From assembly GCA_023515745.1 (NCBI GenBank), contig JALECJ010000257.1, positions 250,687 through 314,686 of the forward strand: a DNA stretch of 64,000 bases, in the 5' to 3' direction. The position numbers were made by a program, and so were the translations under genes. Under the pieces are notes generated by a model that made no database searches, had not been told where the DNA came from, and saw only the letters and a program-made list of their open reading frames with translations. This document shows positions 56,535 through 64,000 of this stretch, one piece after another (the stretch's first letter is position 1; each line of letters begins with the position of its first letter). The stretch is from Amoeboaphelidium protococcarum (taxonomy: Eukaryota > Aphelidiomycota > Aphelidea).

Positions 56535-59330
56535 TCAATAACGCGCCACGAATTAAATTGTTGACAGTGATTTTCTAAACAACTGGTCAACATCAGTGCT
56601 ACTAGCTTTAACAGCCAATGACAAGTCTCCGAGCACTTGCGCAAACTTTGCTCCATGTTCCAAAATGACATCAGAATGAACTTTAAGTACAGTCTGCAGA
56701 CATGCTTAATACAACTCAAACTCACGGCAAGTCCGTATTAAACGACTTAGACATCGAAGGAGAGAGATCAGACTTTCAACTCCATTCAAAACATCCACTG
56801 CTCTGATCTCATAATCTATCTCTGACGAGTTCATCTTCTTCAGCATTTCTATAACTTCCGAGTAGCCGCCAGATTCGTTGGCTTCAATGACAGCCTTCAT
56901 GAAAGGAGTGTAGTCCTGTTGAAGAGCATCAAAATTGATAGAGCTTTAGGACTGATCATTCTCCTATATCTGACTTGGTTGCACATCAAATTAACTTTTT
57001 AATCCAGAAATCACAGGCAGGAAGAATGGCGCTTACTCTGGGGCATTCGGTACTTCTTTAGGCTTATTTCTCTTCTTGATCAAGTCGAGGGAGAGAAGAG
57101 AACTCCATTTAGCTTTTGGTTGAATGGACAATGTCATCATATCCTGCGATATCTGATCGGCAGCATGATATACGAATCCAACAGAATCACTGAAGTGCTC
57201 ATCGAGACTATCATTGTCGTCTGCGTTAGAAGAGTCTTCGCCTGGCAGCTAAGAAACTGATATTTTTCCAGATAAAGCTGCTTCTGGCAGGTCAACTTTG
57301 GACAGCACAACGTTGCTAAACTGCATCTTATTGGCCCATAGATAAACACCCAACTGACCGGAGTGAGTTGTGGCAAGGAAATCTCCAGTAGGTGACAGCG
57401 ACAAGCTTGTGACCATATCGCGACATTTAAAAACATCTACAAGGTGACCAGACGGAATATCAAAAGTAAGAACCATACCACTTTTATCGCTAGCAATCAA
57501 CCATCTACCATCTTTGCTCATGGTCATGGACGTAATCTTGGATTAAAGCTGAAATTTTCTAACAATAGACAAATTTTCAGCCTCTAATAGATAAATTGTT
57601 TGATCTTCACAGGATACAGCAATAAAATTACTAGATTTGTGAAACTCGGATGCCAAAGCCTCTGATGGTAAACGCGCAGATTTGATACAGATGCCCTTAG
57701 CAAACGACCACATGGCAACAACACCATCCTCATGAATACTGTAAATGTGCTTATTCAATGCATCCATATGAACACCAACTACTTGGCTGTCTACACCACA
57801 ATAATTACGTCTTACCAGAGCTGACTGCATATTGACAGATGTCAGCTAGCCACCTTAAGTTCCTATAACACCAAAGTTGCCACAATTACTAACGCACACG
57901 GCAGTTACAGGTTTACCATCCGCGGCCTTAATAGACAGATCCTTGTCGACTCTTTTGTAATCAAAAGACCACACGGTCGCTACATTGTACTTTGAATGAC
58001 ACGCCAAAATGTTATTCCAATCCTTGGCGCGATTGCTTGAACTATCCATGCCGGTTACCAGAGGCAGTTTCAATTGATCGATGCTCATATTACGAGACTT
58101 TGATTTCTTAACTAGCCCCGGTCCTTGAGAGAGCTCAACACTCTACTCATCCCTCATAGTGCAGAAGGTACGTACCGCATTATCCTCTGCAGCAGTAAGA
58201 ACACTGCGTCCATCTTCTCCGTAATACATGACTTGAGTGGGCGGTCGGTAATGACCGGAACGAGATCTGAGCAGCCGTGCACTTCCATCCACCGTATCAA
58301 ACACCCACATTTTGATCGCGTTGTCATTACCAGAAGATATAAGCACAGGTTACTTCGGTATGAAATGCAATGAATTAACTGATGCTTCATGAGCCTAAAA
58401 AGTCTATACAATTCTTCTATCCTCCAAATTCCATACCGCCACCATACCAGAACTATTTCCGGAGACCATCACGGGCATATCGTTGTCAGTCCGGAAAGCG
58501 ATGGCCTTGATTGATTAATCCATAGAAAATGACATTAACTTCTAATCACTTCTTAGATTGAGTAGCACAATCTGACCATTACTGAGACCAGCAGCAACAA
58601 CATCAAGTACTGGAGATTACGCTAAGCACTTAATAGCATTGCAAGATTACGAGCCATTGTCCTTCTTCTCAAGCGTAAACTCATATAGCATTTTCACAGA
58701 CTTTATATTCCACAGCTACAATCTTCCATCGGAACTTCCTACCAACACTTTATTAACGTACGTGCTTGGATGAAGAATTGAAGTCGGAACGAAGCCGGAA
58801 TCGAAACTGATTTCTGTCATCAACTGATGGTCAGAAGTGCTCCATACGCGCATAACCCCATCATCATTAGCAGCTACCAGGACATCACCAAACACAGACA
58901 TATCTATGACGGCACCATCTGCGCCATTATCTTGATCATATCTCATAACTTAAAAAATTTTGGCGCGCTCATATACAATAATATCAGAGCCACTGCCAAC
59001 GTACGTATAGTCTCCATTCAACGCCATGCACTAGATTTTCTAATCTACAGGCAGAGACGCGTCATCACTTGGAGGTATTACAGACTGACGCTAATCCACA
59101 GACTGGCTGACAAACATCAGACGCAACTAGTCATTATACACCTAATACTTTCTGCCTAGAGATGCAGTAATAAACACCTTGCTTCCTCTGATCTGCATCT
59201 AAATTGGAACATCAGAATCACAAATATGCCCCAGAGCTCTAAATGGCTAAAAGATTCTACTCTTTCCAATCGATGCTGATACTCCTTATCTAAACTTCTT
59301 CATAGTCTAAATCTATTCCTCTTATACCAT
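56535..59330 (-). CDS. WDR36: WDR36/UTP21 small-subunit processome WD40 protein
   Basis: UTP21 functions in 18S rRNA processing in the nucleolus as two tandem beta-propellers. The 931-residue intronless protein begins MVQEEQIQTMKKFRQGVSAS and FQPFRALGHICDSDVPIQMQ. WD blades include VSGNSSGMVAVWNLEDRRIV, VNSLHFIPKQPVLISSGNDN, LKLPLVTGMDSSSNRAKDWN and DGRWLIASDKSGMVLTFDIP. The UTP21-specific C-terminus SLISLLRCLSRLIRTCREFE is present, then TGA 56535. This spacing matches human WDR36 (about 950 residues). Very confident. Confidence 0.95.
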
Positions 59331-59485
59331 TGTGGACTCCACTTTAAATATATATTGTATCTACTAACTGGTCGGAAGATTCTGTGTGATTTTGTGCTAA
59401 AGTGAGAAAAAGTGACAAAAACAGATTTGAAATTCCACGTTAACGAAAAGCACAACCGTTAAAGCAAAGCTAATTGAATACACAT

Positions 59486-60511
59486 TCAGCTTTGAAATTC
59501 TAATTATTACATAGATTTAGCATTCAATGACAACCGTAATGCCCCTTCTAAACTATTAATTTTAAGATTCTACTACTTAATCTAATCCTCGTAAAACTTC
59601 TTCAATTACTCTTCGCGTTTAAGTTCATTCTAAGGGAGAATGAGAGTTTCAATCACGACATCACAGCGGGCAGGCGTCATCAAGTCCTAATCAGTCTGCG
59701 TTTCACCAATATTTACACCAATCGCTTCAGTCTGCGTTTCACTTTCGACACAGGTCGGCCGCGTCTTTAATTCCTATTCAAGTCGTTCGGCATTCTATCG
59801 GTGCTCTTCTTACTAAAGGTTTTGATTTTAGAGTCGCTTGATTTCCTATTGGAGTTCAGCAATTTCTGATTTCAACTTGATCACTTCTTGCAATGTTTTC
59901 GGTTCATCGTGAGACTTTTTGACAATTTGCTTGGCCTTTATCAATTCAGCTTCGTGTCTGACGCGTTCTCTCTGCATCTACTGGGTAATAGAGTCAAATT
60001 GTGATTTCAATGTCACTTCAGATTATTATAATCGCTGAATCTAAGCAGACAAATCTTCACATCGCTCATGCAGCTATTCATTCAGTCGTATCTTGTGCAT
60101 CAATTCATCCTACAAAGCTTACATTTCAAGGCTCTATTTACCTTCCGATGTATTATTATTATTATTATTATTATTAGTCTTTCTCTGAGTACCGAACAGA
60201 CTCCATCCATTCTATACATCTTCCTGCAACTACTTTTACAGCGATTTACATTTACTCTAATACGATCGGTTCTCAATCTGACATTAGAAAAGGGAACGTT
60301 ATAGCGTTGATAACACATTATCTTTATCATTTAGTTATCGCTGTAATGATTCCATTTTGGATGATAGTTCTGAGAGACGCTCATGCAGTTTGTTATTCTA
60401 TGCTTGATACTTGGCATATTTCCTATGCAGCGATTCAGTTTCACCACCGCTAAATTCACTGTGCTCAGGTGATGCACTCCTAGAATACCTACTCACATTA
60501 CCTTCAGACAT
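59486..60511 (-). CDS. Coiled-coil protein, unknown
   Basis: The 341-residue protein is almost entirely heptad-repeat helix: KYQAQNNKLHERLSELSSKM, EVTLKSQFDSITQQMQRERV, KSEIAELQQEIKRLQNQN. A seven-Asn run comes from the (TTA)n tract at 60151-60176. Two short repeats ESETQTEAIGV and IGETQTDQDL with ETQT resemble dynein-light-chain binding motifs (TQT core). That suggests, but does not prove, a DYNLL-bridged scaffold. No family is recognised. It closes at TGA 59486-59488 and starts at 60511. Confidence 0.65.
60151..60176. repeat. (TTA)n trinucleotide tract inside the coiled-coil gene
   Basis: About 8.5 TTA units on the + strand, reading as AAT (Asn) in the minus-strand gene. Confidence 0.9.
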
Positions 60512-60642
60512 GATATATACCTATATAAAAAATAATTAATTAAAACCGAAAAAAGAATAACCACTTTCGCTCCTTATTGATTGATCGCTTCAATTCTCTT
60601 TTTCATGTGAAGAGAAACTACTGAGCGCAAAAGTTGGAAAAA

Positions 60643-62235
60643 ATGACTAAAAAACGATCAGCTACCATTGATGAGGTGGACCCGGTATAGATGGGCTTTC
60701 ATTAAGAGAATAATAGTAAATCTGTCAAGATGGATGAGAATGGTGTTATTGCATCCTAAAATCAAGGTGTAGATAACGTGGACTTGAACGATTTGGAGTT
60801 TGAAGACGCGTGGGAGGACGAGATGGAGGAGGATGAAGATATTGTCATTTGTAACGACGAAGACGTTGATGATGATATTGAAGATGTCCAATTGGATGCC
60901 AATGGTAACGTGATAGAAGGCAGTGGGTCCAAGTAATCTTCATCCGATCAATAAAAGCAGTAATAGAAGAATGAAAAGCAGGTTTATCTGCCTGGATAAG
61001 CTTTGGCAGAGGGTGAAGTGTTGGATTATGACAATCGTGCTTATAGATTATATCATACTCTGTCCGCTGAATGGCCGTGTCTGTCATTTGATACTGTCAA
61101 GGACCAGTTTGGCGATAATAGACTTCAGTATCCAATGTCAATGTACATGGTCGCCGGTTCTCAGGCAGACGCCGCTTCTAATAATCGCGTCTATTTGATG
61201 AAGGTGACGCGTCTGCACAAGACTTATAGCGGTAAAGTGGTCACTGGCAATAACATGAATGACAGTGACGATGATGATAGCGATATGGATGAAGATGAGG
61301 TGGAAGAAGATCCACTGCTGGAATATCGTTCTATCAAGCATCATGGTGGTGTGAATCGTATCAGATGCTTCCAACCAAGTGGGTAAACGGACACTGTGTA
61401 TGCCGCCACATGGGCAGATACCGGCAAGGTTCATGTATGGGATATGTCTCCCCTGAAGCAGTCTCTGGATATTGTTGGTTCGAAGCCAGTTAATTAATCC
61501 GCTGCACCACTGTATACTTTAAAGAGTCACCGCATGGAAGGTTATGCTATGGACTGGTGCAAAGCGGCAACCGGTGGTTACGTGGCGAAGCTTTTGACTG
61601 GTGATTGTAATGGCAATATTTATCTAACTCAGCTTGATCAGTAGAAAGGATGGTATAGTAGCAATAAAGCGTACTCTAGCCACAAATAATCTGTTGAAGA
61701 TCTTCAGTGGTCCCCAGTTCAAGATACCGTGTTCGCGTCTGCGTCTGTCGATTAGACCATCTAGTTATGGGATACGCGCGCTGCAGGCAATAAGAGTTAG
61801 ATTTCGATCAAGGCTCACGATGCAGACGTTAATGTCATCTCGTGGAATAGAAAAATGCCTAATCTTTTGGCATCTGGTGCGGATGATGGCCAGTTTAGAA
61901 TTTGGGATTTGCGGCAAGCCAAGTCTGGAGTCGCATCTGCCACCTATACTTGGCACAAATCTCCTATAACATCCATCGAGTGGTCCGCGCATGATGAATC
62001 TATCCTTGCCGTATCCTCCGCCGATGATCAATTGACTCTGTGGGATTTCTCTGTCGAGGCTGATCACGAGGTTATGCAAGAATCTGCTGACCTGGACATA
62101 CCACCTCAACTGATGTTCATCCACCAGGGCCAGAAGGAGATTAAAGAGTTGCACTGGCACAGTCAAATTCCTGGAATGGTCATGTCCACGGCATCCAACG
62201 GATTCGACCTATTCAAAGCCATAGTCATGGAGTGA
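60643..62235 (+). CDS. GRWD1: GRWD1/RRB1 WD40 ribosome-assembly chaperone
   Basis: RRB1 escorts ribosomal protein uL3 into pre-ribosomes. The 530-residue intronless protein has a very acidic N-terminus (DAWEDEMEEDEDIVICNDED), then YLPGQALAEGEVLDYDNRAY, LYHTLSAEWPCLSFD (the family's uL3-chaperone motif) and AEWPCLSFDTV. The WD blades show MDWCKAATGGYVAKLLTGDC, SVEDLQWSPVQDTVFASASV, MPNLLASGADDGQFRIWDLR and ITSIEWSAHDESILAVSSAD. The C-terminus is KELHWHSQIPGMVMSTASNG, DLFKAIVME then TGA 62233. Very confident. Confidence 0.95.
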
Positions 62236-62423
62236 ATTTGGGATATTTTATGCTTTAAAAATAATATACATCTTACATCATGATACATGACAGCATTTCT
62301 TAACAAGGCGATTTTTGCAACTTTGTTTCCTTGTTCTGATTTCAATATAAATTCGCCACTTGTCCAACTCTCCTAATAAAGAATTTGCTCACTCGCATTA
62401 GCTTTTGGCAATAAAATACTTGA

Positions 62424-63545
62424 ATGACAGTTCAAAATAGAACTAGAGAATTTTTTGCATCAATAGAGTCAATTCGGTAGAGGAGCGGTTCGCTGCCTGT
62501 TCAAGCTATGCCTCAGGCATCAGCCATTAGTTCTAGAATAGCATCTTCGCTGAATGAGCCACTACTATCGAATAATGATTATGACTCTAGTAAATCGTCA
62601 AATAATGGAGCCGCTGCAGTATAAGGTGGCGGTTAATTTAGTCGGTAAGCGGCTGTAATAAGCAGAGACATTTCTCAATGCGCTGCTAAATTGGAGAAGT
62701 TGACCAAGTTGGCCAAGAAGAAGTCTCTGTTCGATGATAGTTCCTATGAGATTAATGACCTTACCGCTGTGATAAAACAAGATATTGGACGTCTCGCTAG
62801 TAATATAAGTAATTTAGAGCAGCTATAGTAAGATGAACTAATGCAAAGGTAGTAATAGCGGTCATCATCCAGATGGAAGTTGGCACAAGAACATACATCG
62901 AATATCATAATGTCTTTAAAGTCGAACCTGGCGAATGCATCCAATGTGTTTAAAGATGTGCTGGAAGTTAGATCGTAAACTTTGAAAGCCTAATAGTAAT
63001 AAAAAGATCAGCTATCCGGCGCACGGCCTTCGTCGTCAATGAGCATGAATAATACCTATAATGCGTCGAGCTCCTTTGTCATGAACTCGCAATCTCCGTT
63101 GTATTAAGGCCTTTAGTAGAGGAATAATGCGGTGTAATATGATGCTTAGTCTAATCAATAATAATAATAGTAGCAGTAGTAGTAGTAGACATCTCCTGAC
63201 AGTGAGTATATATCAATATCTATCCCTTATCAATAGTAGGAACTGTTACAACTGAATCAATCGGATTCCTATCTTGAAAGTCGCGCATAGGCTATAGAAG
63301 GCATTGAGAAGACTATAACGGATTTGGCTGGTCTATTCTCTCAATTGACGACTATGATCAGTCAACATGATGACCTTGTGCGACGTATTGATGACAATGT
63401 GGAGGATATTGAGAGTAATGTATTTAACGCACAGAATCAATTGACGCGGTACATGCAGGGTCTCTCTAGTAATCGCTGGCTCATGGCCAAGATATTCGCG
63501 GTTCTCATAGTGTTCTTTATTACATTTATAATGTTCTTTGCATGA
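62424..63545 (+). CDS. STX5: Syntaxin 5/SED5 Golgi Qa-SNARE
   Basis: Sed5 mediates ER-Golgi and intra-Golgi fusion. The 373-residue intronless protein starts MTVQNRTREFFASIESIRQ, matching the Sly1-binding N-peptide and first helix. The Habc helices lie in the middle. An 11-residue poly-Gln run (63156-63188) is almost entirely TAA/TAG. The Qa-SNARE motif is IEGIEKTITDLAGLFSQLTT with the layer-zero Gln in FSQLTTMISQHDD, ending in RIDDNVEDIESNVFNAQNQL. The C-terminal anchor IFAVLIVFFITFIMFFA ends at TGA 63543. Very confident. Confidence 0.95.
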
Positions 63546-63702
63546 TACTGGCGATGTAATAATAAAATACATTTGTCTGACTTGATATTTTTTATATAAG
63601 GCTTTTATATTGACGTTCTCTCTATTAACTACTCCCTTGTTATCTCTTTCCATAATCGCGTACATCCCACTATAAAAATATTAGTTTTACTTTGAGTGGA
63701 CA

Positions 63703-64000
63703 ATGTGGAAGTGGCTCAAGACTAAATATTATCAGTATGAATTATGGACAGCATTGTAAGATTATTTTTTAATAATTAGGTGAAATTGTAATGTCGCGCA
63801 AGTCACTACCTATACAAATGTGTTGTAGATACATGCTGGAACCGTGGGAGAAGGCCATATTCAACTCTGTGATCCTCGCTGGCCTACTGCTCACCCTTTA
63901 TACCGTGTACATGTACTTGCCAGAGTATGCACATTACTGCGTCTTTGTCATGACTGATTACTTTCCAATGTTGGAGAGCTACATCCCTGTAAGTTACATG
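63703..64000 (+). CDS. SPTSSA: Serine palmitoyltransferase small subunit, 3' end beyond window
   Basis: This ER protein activates serine palmitoyltransferase in sphingolipid synthesis. Exon 1 (63703-63755, MWKWLKTKYYQYELWTAL) joins, after an intron at 63756-63828, YMLEPWEKAIFNSVILAGLL, the hallmark of the family. LLTLYTVYMYLPEY then gives the membrane helix. The second exon ends at 63988 with a GTAAGT donor, so at least one more exon lies outside the window. Seventy-one residues are visible. The YMLEPWE block makes this confident. Confidence 0.9.

Noticed and set aside
1-64000. CRISPR arrays, bacterial operons or viral genes
   Set aside because: No regularly spaced direct repeats with unique spacers, introns in many genes and eukaryote-specific proteins; the window is eukaryotic nuclear DNA.

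Overview
The window is a compact nuclear chromosome segment from a unicellular eukaryote that reads UAA and UAG as glutamine and terminates genes with UGA. Nearly every recognisable protein is broken in the standard code. It becomes full length when TAA/TAG are read as Gln, and ends at TGA. Invariant glutamines of conserved proteins fall exactly on TAA/TAG codons, for example two in the fibrillarin C-terminal half at 14828-14830 and 14666-14668. Introns are spliceosomal and short, mostly about 50-75 nt, with GTAAG-type donors and a very regular TGTAG acceptor. About 43 genes occupy 64 kb and most have none or one intron. The gene content includes Raptor, BRK1 of the WAVE complex, TSG101, a Barkor-type ATG14, RGS and RasGEF signalling proteins, an Sld2-like protein without helicase, Misato, and a SPT small subunit. 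This looks opisthokont-like, perhaps an early fungal relative such as an aphelid. That placement is inference from memory, not a database result.

Layout. 1-8.2 kb: LCMT1 (-, cut by the window edge), a LYR protein (+), an unknown coiled-coil protein (-), an NmrA-like protein (+), topoisomerase III (+), a small orphan (+) and an Sld2-like replication factor (-). 8.38-9.39 kb: a 1013-bp non-autonomous hAT-like transposon with perfect 8-bp target-site duplication. 9.7-15.5 kb: UBE2S-like E2 (+), TAF11 (-), HYPK (-), cap-binding protein NCBP2 (+), an SLC38-type transporter (-) and fibrillarin (-). 15.6-24.1 kb: two unassigned ORFs (+), single-exon Raptor (-), BRK1 (+) and a MYST acetyltransferase (-) with PHD fingers and a C2HC finger.

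24.4-36 kb: a DinB-fold protein (+), ChaC gamma-glutamylcyclotransferase (-), cytosolic AspRS (+), a type I membrane protein (-), TSG101 (+), a UBC6/UBE2J E2 (+) and a RasGEF (-). 36-45.6 kb: a kelch/coiled-coil/polyproline/WH2 protein (+), ATG14 (+), a Myb protein (+), proteasome lid subunit RPN5 (+), a Nudix hydrolase (-), DPH4 (+) and a Ser-rich orphan (-). 45.95-46.19 kb: a MITE with TA duplication. 46.2-64 kb: Misato (-), a BRCA1-like RING-BRCT protein (-), a 1104-residue secreted/membrane orphan (+), a low-complexity protein (+), TRM1 (+), an RGS protein (-), WDR36 (-), a coiled-coil protein (-), GRWD1 (+), syntaxin 5 (+) and a SPT small subunit (+, cut by the edge).

The genes are mostly unrelated housekeeping loci, not an operon-like system. 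The two mobile elements, the 1104-residue orphan, the unusual domain combinations and a repeated upstream motif (GTGAAACGAC before TSG101, ATG14 and RPN5) are the parts most worth follow-up.
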